Part shown: positions 5,739 through 11,976 of the stretch, piece by piece
How positions within the stretch are numbered: position 1 is the first letter of the stretch
Layout of the letters: the number at the start of each line of letters is the position of its first letter
Program-made: the position numbers and the translations under genes
The notes under the pieces: model-generated
Told to the model about the DNA's origin: nothing
Database searches by the model: none
Seen by the model: the letters and a program-made list of their open reading frames with translations, nothing else
Source of the DNA: JAWOJB01 sp046484325
GTDB taxonomy: Bacteria; Actinomycetota; Acidimicrobiia; Spongiisociales; ZC4RG35
Direction: 5' to 3'
DNA length: 14,264 nucleotides
Assembly: GCA_046484325.1 (NCBI GenBank)
Contig: JAWOJB010000057.1
Location: forward strand, 1 to 14,264

Positions 5739-6452
5739 TCAGGCGACGCCTCCGACCTCCATCGCCTCGGAGAGCGAGAACCGCCCTTCGTAGAGCGCCC
5801 GGCCGACCACCGCGGCCTCACACCCCAGCGCGGCCACCGTCCGCAGGTCCTCGAGGTCACCCACTCCCCCACTGGCGAGCACCGCGAAGCGGCCGTCGGC
5901 GACGGCAGCCGCGAGCAGCTCGACGTCGGGCCCCTCCATCGTGCCATCCCGGCCGATGCCGGTCACGAGCAGACGTTCGACCCCATACCGGGCGAGGTCG
6001 GCGAGCACCGCCCCCATCTCCCGGCCCTCGTCCACCCAGCCGGCCCCGGTGGCCGCTCCATCCCGCACGTCGACCGCCGCCACCACCCGGGCCGGGTCGC
6101 CGACCGCTGCCAGCACGTCCGGCCTCCACACGGCCGCCGTGCCCATCACCACCCGGGAGGCACCTGCCGCGAGGGCCGCTCGGGCCTGGTCGGCGGTACG
6201 GAGCCCCCCACCCACCTGGAACGGGACCCCGGCCTCGGCCAGGCTCTGCCAGAGCCCGAGATCGGGGGCGCCCCCGCGGGCCCCCTCCAGGTCGACGACG
6301 TGCACGAGCCCGGCACCTTGCGAGCGCCAGAGGATCGCCTGCTCCACCGGATCGTCGGCGTAGACCGTGACTTGGTCGTAGTCACCCCGAAGCAGGCGGA
6401 CGGCCCTGCCCTCCAGCACGTCGACCGCCGGAATGATCTGGAGCCGATGCAT
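5739..6452 (-). CDS. hisA: HisA, ProFAR isomerase
   Basis: This 237-residue TIM barrel converts ProFAR to PRFAR by an Amadori rearrangement, the fourth step of histidine synthesis. Visible active-site features are D11 (IIPAVDVLEGRAVRL), the phosphate loop VGGGLR (80-85), D128 (AAVDVRDG), T164 and D169 (VTGIGRDGT), and the second phosphate loop ASGGVGDL. The start is ATG 6452 (MHRLQIIPAVDV) with GAGGAA just upstream; the longer open frame upstream has no family similarity and reaches into the divergent gene. Many actinobacteria use PriA, which also replaces TrpF and has Ser at the position of G81. The Gly here favours a HisA that acts only in histidine synthesis. hisA is split from the other his genes and faces away from them across a 76-bp shared promoter region. 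Confidence 0.95.
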   Translation of the reverse strand: MHRLQIIPAVDVLEGRAVRLLRGDYDQVTVYADDPVEQAILWRSQGAGLVHVVDLEGARGGAPDLGLWQSLAEAGVPFQVGGGLRTADQARAALAAGASRVVMGTAAVWRPDVLAAVGDPARVVAAVDVRDGAATGAGWVDEGREMGAVLADLARYGVERLLVTGIGRDGTMEGPDVELLAAAVADGRFAVLASGGVGDLEDLRTVAALGCEAAVVGRALYEGRFSLSEAMEVGGVA

Positions 6453-6471
6453 GATTCCTCGCTTCGATGTT

Positions 6472-6501
6472 TTGCCGATCGCGCAAGTGTAGTAGTGTAT
6501 T
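6472..6501 (+). promoter_or_regulatory. Candidate promoter of the yerC-his operon
   Basis: TTGCCG (6472-6477) and TGTATT (6496-6501) are separated by 18 bp; TATTAG (6498-6503) is an alternative -10. The predicted start near 6508 leaves about 20 nt of leader before the ATG at 6529. The assignment is approximate because several TA-containing hexamers overlap here. Confidence 0.35.
6486..6491 (-). promoter_or_regulatory. hisA: Candidate -10 (TACACT) for hisA
   Basis: TACACT occurs twice on the minus strand, at 6486-6491 and 6494-6499, 8 bp apart. The nearer copy would start transcription around 6479, giving a leader of about 27 nt carrying GAGGAA before the hisA ATG. No good -35 is visible. Both copies overlap the octamer array of the divergent operator region. 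Confidence 0.38.
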
Positions 6502-6517
6502 AGCACGCTAGCAGGAT
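6486..6517. promoter_or_regulatory. Four-unit 8-bp-periodic array, candidate TrpR-family operator
   Basis: Four consecutive octamers each begin with AG. The first two are near-identical (AGTGTAGT, AGTGTATT) and the last two share AGCA (AGCACGCT, AGCAGGAT). TAG recurs exactly every 8 bp at 6493, 6501 and 6509, and TAGC-AC-GCTA (6501-6510) is a small perfect palindrome. E. coli TrpR dimers bind CTAG-containing sites in tandem with 8-bp offsets. The array overlaps the promoters of both hisA and the operon headed by a TrpR-family gene. The repeats are seen directly; the operator role is inferred. Confidence 0.45.
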
Positions 6518-6528
6518 GAACGATCCGC

Positions 6529-6834
6529 ATGACCATATCCGGTGAGGACTGGCGGGACGAGGACACCCGGTCCCTGTTCGAGGCCATCCTCGATCTGCAG
6601 ACGGTGGACGAGGCTGCGGCGTTCTTCCGCGACCTCTGCACCCGGCGCGAGCTCGAGGAGATGAGCCACCGATGGGCCGTGGTCCGACTTCTCGACCAGG
6701 GGCTCTCCTACCGGGAGGTTTCCGAGCGGACCGGGGCATCGACGGCCACGATCGGCCGGATCAACGAGTGGCTGCAACACGGTACCGGCGGATACCGTCG
6801 GGCGCTCGACCGAGCCGGGAAGGGAGAGTCGTGA
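6529..6834 (+). CDS. YerC/YecD-type TrpR-family regulator heading the his operon
   Basis: The 101-residue protein matches the YerC/YecD branch of TrpR-related proteins along its length. It has LFEAILDLQTVDEAAAFFRDLC (~16-37), RRELEEMSHRWAVVRLL (~39-55), and the helix-turn-helix GLSYREVSERTGASTATIGRINEWL (~58-82), ending YRRALDRA. TrpR itself is a dimeric DNA-binding repressor that senses an amino acid. YerC-type proteins have been proposed as histidine-metabolism regulators in Gram-positive bacteria. As the first gene of the his operon, overlapping hisG by 4 nt (GTGA) and divergent from hisA, it most likely represses the whole locus, perhaps with histidine as co-repressor; that is inference. 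The ATG at 6529 gives the family's usual length, but AGGA lies 12 nt upstream, which is distant for a ribosome-binding site. Confidence 0.88.
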   Translation: MTISGEDWRDEDTRSLFEAILDLQTVDEAAAFFRDLCTRRELEEMSHRWAVVRLLDQGLSYREVSERTGASTATIGRINEWLQHGTGGYRRALDRAGKGES

Positions 6835-7688
6835 GCGACACCGACGCCAGGCTGCGGCTGGCCGTCCCCAACAAAGGCAGGCTCAAGGAGCCCAGCCTCG
6901 AACTGCTGCGAGATGCCGGTCTGGCCTTCGAGGCGACCGAGCGATCGCTCTCGGTCCGGGTCCGAAACGCCGAAATCGACCTGATCTTCGTACGGACCGA
7001 GGACGTGCCGGAGATGGTCACCGACCGAGTCGCCGATCTCGGCATCACCGGCAACGACCTGCTCGCCGAGTTCGAAGGCGGGCTCGAAGTGGTCGCCGAG
7101 CTCGGCTTCGGCCGGTGCCGGCTGGCGGCCGCAGTCCCGAACGCCTCACCGATCGACAAGGTCGAGGACTTCGACGGCCTTCGGGTCGCCACCAGTCACC
7201 CGCGCGCCACCCGCCGGTTCTTCGACGACCGCGGTGTCGACGTCACCGTCGTGCCCCTCCGCGGCTCGGTGGAGGTGGCCGCCAAGCTAGGTGTCGCCGA
7301 CGGGATCGTCGACCTGGTCTCGACCGGCTCGACCCTCCTCGTCAACGGTCTCCGCGAGGTCGATGTCATCCTCCCCTCGCAGGCGGTGCTGGTGTCCGCC
7401 GGTCGCGGCAACGGACCGGTCCAGCGGGTGGCCACCGCCCTCCGGGCGGTGGTGGCAGGTCGCGCCAAGCGCTACGTGCTGCTCAACGCCCCCGCCGACC
7501 GGGTCGAGACAATCGCCGACCTGATCCCGGGGCTGGAGGCTCCCACCGTGGTACCGCTGGCCGAGGACGGCTGGGTGGCGGTGCACTCGGTGGTGGGCGT
7601 CGACGAGGTGTGGGGCCTGCTCCCGCTCCTCGAGGAGGCGGGCGGACGCGGGATCCTGGTCCTTCCGATCGAGCAGCTCATCCCATGA
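6831..7688 (+). CDS. hisG: HisG, ATP phosphoribosyltransferase (long form)
   Basis: HisG joins ATP and PRPP to give phosphoribosyl-ATP, the committed first step of histidine synthesis. Visible are the N-terminal LAVPNKGRL (10-18), GNDLL (74-78), and the PRPP loop GIVDLVSTGSTL (158-169). At 285 residues it is the long form. The last ~75 residues (YVLLNAPADRVETIADLIPG... to the end) form the ACT-like regulatory domain that binds histidine for feedback inhibition, so no HisZ partner is needed. The start is GTG 6831, overlapping the yerC stop by 4 nt with AGGGAG just upstream. The open frame extends further 5' inside yerC, but without family similarity. It overlaps hisD by 4 nt. Confidence 0.95.
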   Translation: MSDTDARLRLAVPNKGRLKEPSLELLRDAGLAFEATERSLSVRVRNAEIDLIFVRTEDVPEMVTDRVADLGITGNDLLAEFEGGLEVVAELGFGRCRLAAAVPNASPIDKVEDFDGLRVATSHPRATRRFFDDRGVDVTVVPLRGSVEVAAKLGVADGIVDLVSTGSTLLVNGLREVDVILPSQAVLVSAGRGNGPVQRVATALRAVVAGRAKRYVLLNAPADRVETIADLIPGLEAPTVVPLAEDGWVAVHSVVGVDEVWGLLPLLEEAGGRGILVLPIEQLIP

Positions 7689-8986
7689 CCCGGAGGAGGC
7701 TGCGGATCGCCGACCTGGCCGCGCTTGGGGATGGCGAGCGCGCAACGCTGCTGAGGCGGGCGGCGATCCCCGACCGTGCCATACGCGACGGCGCCGCGGC
7801 CATCTGCGACGACGTCGCCGCTCGCGGCGACGTCGCGGTTGGCGAGCACGCCGAGAGCCTCGGTGGTGGGTTCCGGAGGGTCGGGGGAGCCGAGATGGCG
7901 GCTGCGGCAGATCGCCTGCCCGAAGTGGTGGCTGCCCTCGAAGAGGCCTCGGCCAACATCGCGGTGTTCCATCGCGCCCAACTCCCCACCGATCTCCAGG
8001 TCACGACGGTGCCCGGCATCGAGATCACCCGGCGCTGGCAGCCGCTGAGGCGAGTCGGTGCCTACGTCCCCGGCGGGAAGGCCGCCTACCCGTCGACCGT
8101 GCTGATGACGGTGGTCCCCGCGAGGGTGGCCGGGGTCGACGAGATCGTGGTGGCCTCGCCGGCCGCCCCCGACGGGACTGTGCCGGACGCGGTGCTGGCT
8201 GCGTGTCACGTGACCGGTGTCGACGAGCTCTGGATCATGGGTGGAGCGCAGGCGATCGCCGCCCTCGCCTACGGCACCGAGACGGTGCGGCCCGTCCAGA
8301 AGATCGTCGGACCGGGCAACGCCTGGGTGACCGCCGCCAAGCTCGCCGTCTACGGGGTGTGCGACATCGACCTGCCCGCCGGGCCGTCCGAGGTGCTCGT
8401 GCTTGCTGACCACACCGCCGATCCGCGGCTGGTGGCCGTGGACCTCCTCTGCCAGGCCGAGCACGGGCCCGACTCGCCGGCGGTCCTCGTCACGACGGAT
8501 CCGGATTTGCCAGGTCGGGTCGAGGTCGAGCTCGACCGGCTGCTGCCGCTCCTCGAGCGTGCGGCGATCCTGGAGCAGGCCCTCGCCGATCACGGCCTGG
8601 CGGTGGTGGCGCCCGACCGGGAGGCGGCGATTGCCTTCGCCGACGAGTACGCCGCCGAGCACGTAACGATCGTCACCGAGGACCCGGATCGCGACGCCAA
8701 GGTCGTCACCGGGGCCGGCTCCGTGTACGTCGGCCGTTGGTCCCCGGAATCGGCGGGCGACTACGCAACCGGCGCCAACCACGTGCTCCCAACCGGTGGG
8801 CTGGCCGCCGCCAGCGGACCGCTGTCGGTCGAGGACTTCGGGTCCTGGCGCCAGGTGCAGCGCCTGACCCGCCAGGGCCTCGAGGCGATTCGGCCGGTCA
8901 TCGCCACGCTGGCGACCGCCGAGGGCCTGACCGCCCATCGGATGGCGTCGGAGCTGAGATTCGAGACAGAACGGAGCCGATCATGA
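7685..8986 (+). CDS. hisD: HisD, histidinol dehydrogenase
   Basis: HisD performs the last two steps, oxidising histidinol to histidine with two NAD+ at a zinc site. The 433-residue length is normal. Key residues are all in place: zinc ligands Q257, H260 (CQAEHGPDS), D359 and H418 (LTAHRMASE), catalytic E325-H326 (EYAAEHVTI), and H366 in GANHVLPTGG. Other hallmarks are RVGAYVPGGKAAYPSTVLM (123-141), GGAQAIAALAYGT (186-198) and KIVGPGNAWVTAAK (206-219). The start is ATG 7685, overlapping the hisG stop (ATGA). The same frame is open for about 570 bases upstream inside hisG, which is a composition artefact. The hisD stop overlaps the hisB start. Confidence 0.96.
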   Translation: MTRRRLRIADLAALGDGERATLLRRAAIPDRAIRDGAAAICDDVAARGDVAVGEHAESLGGGFRRVGGAEMAAAADRLPEVVAALEEASANIAVFHRAQLPTDLQVTTVPGIEITRRWQPLRRVGAYVPGGKAAYPSTVLMTVVPARVAGVDEIVVASPAAPDGTVPDAVLAACHVTGVDELWIMGGAQAIAALAYGTETVRPVQKIVGPGNAWVTAAKLAVYGVCDIDLPAGPSEVLVLADHTADPRLVAVDLLCQAEHGPDSPAVLVTTDPDLPGRVEVELDRLLPLLERAAILEQALADHGLAVVAPDREAAIAFADEYAAEHVTIVTEDPDRDAKVVTGAGSVYVGRWSPESAGDYATGANHVLPTGGLAAASGPLSVEDFGSWRQVQRLTRQGLEAIRPVIATLATAEGLTAHRMASELRFETERSRS

Positions 8987-9567
8987 CCAGGACCGCCCGC
9001 ATCGAGCGGGCCACGGCCGAGACCAGGGTGACGGTCGAGATCGATCTCGACGGTGCCGGAGTCGCCGACGTGGCCACCGGCATCGGGTTCTACGACCACC
9101 TGCTGACCTCGCTCGGCCACCATGCCCTGTTCGATCTCAGCGTTCGCGCCGAGGGCGACCTCCATGTCGACGACCACCACACCGTCGAGGACACGGCGCT
9201 CGTCCTCGGCTCGGCGATCGCCGGGGCATTGGGCGAGCGGGTCGGGATCGCCCGCTTCGGCGACGCGATCGTCCCGATGGACGAGGCCCTGGCCACGGCC
9301 GTGGTCGATGTGAGCGGGCGCCCCTACGCCGTGGTCGACCTACCGTTTCGCCAGCCTGCACTGGGAGGCCTCAGCACCCAGAACGTGGCGCACGCCCTGG
9401 AGGCCTTCACCCGGACCGCCGGGATCACCCTCCACCTCACGGCACAGGGAACCAACGACCACCACATCGCCGAGGCCGGGTTCAAGGCGCTCGCCCGTGC
9501 CCTGCGGGCGGCCGTGGCGATCGACCACCGGCGGGAGGGCGTCCCGTCGACGAAGGGCAGCCTGTGA
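8983..9567 (+). CDS. hisB: HisB, imidazoleglycerol-phosphate dehydratase
   Basis: HisB dehydrates imidazole glycerol phosphate to imidazole acetol phosphate at a di-manganese site. The 194-residue monofunctional form lacks the phosphatase domain found in enteric HisB. The metal-binding motifs are visible: GFYDHLLTSLGHHALFDL (35-52), DDHHTVEDTALVLG (63-76), and NDHHIAEAGFKALARAL (158-174), followed by the STKG tail (189-192). The start is ATG 8983, overlapping the hisD stop by 4 nt; the hisB stop overlaps the hisH GTG start by 4 nt. Because no phosphatase domain is fused, a separate histidinol-phosphatase must be encoded elsewhere. Confidence 0.96.
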   Translation: MTRTARIERATAETRVTVEIDLDGAGVADVATGIGFYDHLLTSLGHHALFDLSVRAEGDLHVDDHHTVEDTALVLGSAIAGALGERVGIARFGDAIVPMDEALATAVVDVSGRPYAVVDLPFRQPALGGLSTQNVAHALEAFTRTAGITLHLTAQGTNDHHIAEAGFKALARALRAAVAIDHRREGVPSTKGSL

Positions 9568-10175
9568 CGGGGATCGCCGTCGTCGACCATGGCGCCGGGA
9601 ACCTCGTCTCGATCGCCCGGGGATTGGAGCGGGCCGGAGCGAGCGTGAATGTCGTCGACGGCCCCGCCGGGCTGCGGGGGGCCGACGGGGTGGTGCTCCC
9701 CGGGGTCGGCACCACGGCGGCGGTCATGGACGGGATCCGCTCGGGCGGGTTCGAGGATGCGCTCCGGTCGCTCGACGTCCCGCTGTTCGGCATCTGCGTG
9801 GGCATGCAGGTGCTGTTCGACACGAGCGAGGAGGACGGGGCCGACTGCCTCGGGCTGATCCCCGGGGTAGTTCGTCCCCTGGATGGCGCCCCCCGCCTCC
9901 CCCACATCGGCTGGAACGAGCTCGCCACCTCGGGCGACGAACCGCTGTTCTCCGGCCTCGGGCCCCGGCCGGTCGTCTATTTCGTGCACTCCTTCGCTCC
10001 CGTTCCCGCCGACCACTCGGTCGTGGTCGCCACCTCGTCCTATGACGACCCCTTCGTGGCGGCGGTCCGGTCCGGGCCCGTCAGCGGGACCCAGTTCCAC
10101 CCCGAACGCTCCGGCGCCGTGGGTCTGCAGATCCTCGCCAACGTCGTGGCCGAGTGCGCGAGGATCGTGGCGTGA
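9564..10175 (+). CDS. hisH: HisH, glutaminase subunit of IGP synthase
   Basis: HisH is a class I glutamine amidotransferase that passes ammonia to HisF. The 203-residue protein carries the nucleophile C78 in LFGICVGMQVLF and the H179/E181 pair in TQFHPERSG. It also has the conserved N-terminal VVDHGAGNL (6-14), the PGVGT oxyanion loop (46-50), and PHIGWNEL (113-120). The start is GTG 9564, overlapping hisB by 4 nt. The hisH stop overlaps the GTG of hisF, its physical partner, so the two subunits are likely made in equal amounts by translational coupling. Confidence 0.96.
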   Translation: MTGIAVVDHGAGNLVSIARGLERAGASVNVVDGPAGLRGADGVVLPGVGTTAAVMDGIRSGGFEDALRSLDVPLFGICVGMQVLFDTSEEDGADCLGLIPGVVRPLDGAPRLPHIGWNELATSGDEPLFSGLGPRPVVYFVHSFAPVPADHSVVVATSSYDDPFVAAVRSGPVSGTQFHPERSGAVGLQILANVVAECARIVA

Positions 10176-10966
10176 CGGTGCGTACCCGGGTCATCCCGTG
10201 TCTCGACGTGAGGAACGGCAGGGTCGTGAAGGGCGTCAACTTCGTCGACCTCACCGACGAGGGCGATCCCGTCGAGCTGGCCGCCCGGTACGCATCCGAG
10301 GGGGCCGACGAGATCTGCTACCTCGACATCTCGGCCTCGCCCGAAGGCCGGTCGACGCTTCTCGATGTCGTCCGGCGCACCGCCCAGAACGTCTTCGTGC
10401 CCCTCACCGTCGGGGGTGGCGTGCGAACCGCCGCGGACATGAAGGCGGCCCTCCGGGCCGGGGCGGACAAGGTGAGCGTGAACACGGCCGCCGTGGCCGA
10501 CCCGGGTCTGCTCTCCGAGTGCGCCCGCCGGTTCGGCCGCCAGTGTGTGGTCCTCGCCATCGACGCCAGGCGCCGGGCCGACACGCCCGACGAACCCTGG
10601 TTCGAGGTGGTGGTGAACGGCGGCCGGCAACCCACGGGCCTCGACGCCGTGGAGTGGGCCCGTCGAGGCGTGGAACTCGGGGCGGGTGAGATCCTGCTCA
10701 CCTCGATGGACCGCGACGGCACCAAGGACGGGTTCGACCTCGCGCTCACGAGGGCGATCTCGTCGGCCGTGACGGTCCCGGTCATCGCCTCGGGCGGGGC
10801 CGGCTCCGAGGAGCACTGCGTCGAGGCGGTGCTCGAGGGCGGGGCGTCGGCGGTGCTGGCGGCCTCCATCTTCCATCGCCGGGAGATCGAGATCGACCGG
10901 GTCAAACAGGTCATGGCGGCGGCGGGAATCCCGGTACGGTCGACGCGGGAGGCCATCGGTGGATGA
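10172..10966 (+). CDS. hisF: HisF, cyclase subunit of IGP synthase
   Basis: HisF is the TIM-barrel cyclase that uses ammonia from HisH to turn PRFAR into imidazole glycerol phosphate and AICAR. The 264-residue protein begins RVIPCLDVRNGRVVKGVNF with the catalytic D12. It carries the second acid D131 (VLAIDARR) and phosphate loops PLTVGGGVR and ASGGAGS, plus LTSMDRDGTKDG (176-187). GTG 10172 was chosen as the start because it gives the family N-terminus (MTVRTRVIPCLDV) and the same 4-nt GTGA overlap as its neighbours; the frame extends 6 codons further upstream without similarity. It overlaps hisIE by 8 nt. Confidence 0.96.
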   Translation: MTVRTRVIPCLDVRNGRVVKGVNFVDLTDEGDPVELAARYASEGADEICYLDISASPEGRSTLLDVVRRTAQNVFVPLTVGGGVRTAADMKAALRAGADKVSVNTAAVADPGLLSECARRFGRQCVVLAIDARRRADTPDEPWFEVVVNGGRQPTGLDAVEWARRGVELGAGEILLTSMDRDGTKDGFDLALTRAISSAVTVPVIASGGAGSEEHCVEAVLEGGASAVLAASIFHRREIEIDRVKQVMAAAGIPVRSTREAIGG

Positions 10967-11546
10967 CCTCATCCCCGCGATCGTCCAGGACGCCGACAGC
11001 CGCCGGGTGCTGATGCTCGGCTGGATGGACGGCGAGGCCCGGCGCCGTACCGAGGAGACCGGTGAGGTGCACTTCTTCTCCCGGTCCCGCGGCCGCCTGT
11101 GGAAGAAGGGCGAGACCTCGGGCAACGTGCTGGGCCTGGTCGAGATCCGCGAGGACTGCGACGCCGACGCCCTGCTCGTCCTCGCCCGGCCGGCGGGGCC
11201 GGTCTGTCACACGGGTGCAGATACCTGCTGGAACCTGCCCAACGATCAGGGGTTCGCCCGCCTCGAGCGGCTCTGGGAGGTGATCGAGGAGCGGAAGGCG
11301 ACACGCCCGGACAACTCGTACACCGCCCGGCTCCTGGCGGGCGGCCCCGACCTCCCTGCCCGCAAGCTGGTCGAGGAGGCGGCCGAGGTGCTGGTCGCCG
11401 CCAAGGACCACGCGGTCGGAGCGGCAGGCGACCGCCGCGTCGCCGAAGAGGCCGCCGACGTGCTCTATCACCTGCTCGTCCTCCTCGCCGACCGGGGGAT
11501 CGACCCTGCCCTCGTGCTCGACCTGCTCGACGACCGGGCGGGATGA
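10959..11546 (+). CDS. hisI: HisIE, fused PRA-CH cyclohydrolase / PRA-PH pyrophosphohydrolase
   Basis: This 195-residue bifunctional enzyme carries out steps two and three. The N-terminal HisI domain (~1-105) has FFSRSRGRLWKKGETSGN (39-56), metal-binding EDCDADALL (65-73) and the zinc cysteines C67, C83 (CHTG) and C90. The C-terminal HisE domain (~106-195) is an all-helical MazG-like pyrophosphatase with KLVEEAAEVLVAAKD (136-150) and EEAADVLYHLLVLL (163-176), which supply the Mg-binding acids. In many actinobacteria HisI and HisE are separate proteins; here they are joined by a short linker. The start is GTG 10959, overlapping hisF by 8 nt. It is the last gene of the operon, and a small hairpin follows 22 nt after the stop. 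Confidence 0.94.
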   Translation: MDDLIPAIVQDADSRRVLMLGWMDGEARRRTEETGEVHFFSRSRGRLWKKGETSGNVLGLVEIREDCDADALLVLARPAGPVCHTGADTCWNLPNDQGFARLERLWEVIEERKATRPDNSYTARLLAGGPDLPARKLVEEAAEVLVAAKDHAVGAAGDRRVAEEAADVLYHLLVLLADRGIDPALVLDLLDDRAG

Positions 11547-11568
11547 GAGCGGGGCACTCCGACCCTGG

Positions 11569-11589
11569 ACGGCCGCGGCGACCGGCCGT
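11569..11589 (+). terminator. Candidate GC hairpin after hisIE
   Basis: ACGGCCG, a 7-nt loop, and CGGCCGT form a perfect 7-bp stem 22 nt after the hisIE stop. There is no U-tract, so it would be a non-canonical intrinsic terminator or attenuating hairpin. It lies just upstream of the next gene's putative -10. Confidence 0.4.
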
Positions 11590-11594
11590 AGGGT
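11589..11594 (+). promoter_or_regulatory. Candidate -10 (TAGGGT) for the small cysteine-rich gene
   Basis: TAGGGT lies 26 nt before the ATG at 11621, with the strong ribosome-binding site GAGAGGAG (11608-11615) in the predicted leader. No clear -35 is seen. Confidence 0.3.
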
Positions 11595-11620
11595 GGGCGG
11601 CGAACACGAGAGGAGCCGGC

Positions 11621-11918
11621 ATGCGCCCCCCCATCCCCGAGGGACCCTGAGGCCGACACACCGGCGTTCTATGACCCCGAGTGGCTTCGCTGCTCGTATC
11701 CCCGTTGTCTCTGGGACGGAGGAGTCCTGGTGCCCGGTCATCACTTCTGCTGCGACGCCTGCGCCGAGCACTACGAGGCGTGGTCACGTCACCCGGTCCG
11801 ACCGGCGCCGCCCGAGTCGGAGGTGACCGAGTACCCACGCGAGCTCACCCGCCGGGCGCGGCCCATCGTCTTCCGCCGGAGTCGCTCGGCCCGCCCCGGC
11901 CAGGTCGACAAACGTTGA
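11621..11918 (+). CDS. Small cysteine-rich TRASH-like metal-binding protein, frame apparently broken
   Basis: From 11649 to the TGA at 11916 one frame encodes YDPEWLRCSYPRC (first Cys pair), then PGHHFCCDACAEHYEAWSRHP, followed by a basic tail. The FCC-x2-C-x3-(H)Y-x9-P pattern resembles TRASH/treble-clef metal-binding domains. This frame is closed upstream by a TAG at 11589, and its only internal starts (CTG 11727, GTG 11730) would cut off the first Cys pair. A well-placed ATG at 11621, 5 nt after GAGAGGAG, opens a frame that stops after 9 codons. Removing one C from the seven-C run at 11626-11632 joins that ATG to the downstream frame, giving a 98-residue protein (MRPPSPRDPEADTPAFYDPEW...). 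So there is either a sequencing error, a real mutation or a slippery site. If intact as read, the CDS is 11730-11918. No named family is assigned; metal binding is inferred. Confidence 0.5.
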
Positions 11919-11953
11919 GCAACGGTGTGGCCGTAGGCCACACCGTTGCTCAA
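11915..11953. terminator. Perfect 18-bp inverted repeat, probable bidirectional terminator
   Basis: TTGAGCAACGGTGTGGCC (11915-11932) is followed by GTA and its exact reverse complement (11936-11953). A G-U pair and a C-G pair can extend the stem to 20 bp. It lies between convergent genes, with the upstream gene's stop codon inside the left arm, and ends 23 bp from the stop of the AhpD-like gene. No U-tract follows on either strand. The position and symmetry suggest termination or mRNA 3'-end protection for both genes. Confidence 0.75.
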
Positions 11954-11976
11954 TGAACTGGACCCCCGGGGGAGGT

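Noticed and set aside
6516..6545. Nine-codon ORF MNDPHDHIR just before and overlapping the yerC start, a possible histidine leader peptide.
   Set aside because: Only two His codons, not consecutive, no proper ribosome-binding-site spacing, no attenuator hairpins, and it overlaps the yerC start.
7472..8938. Long minus-strand open frame opposite hisD (488 codons).
   Set aside because: No recognisable domain; HisD on the plus strand is complete with all catalytic residues. Such antisense frames are expected at this GC content.
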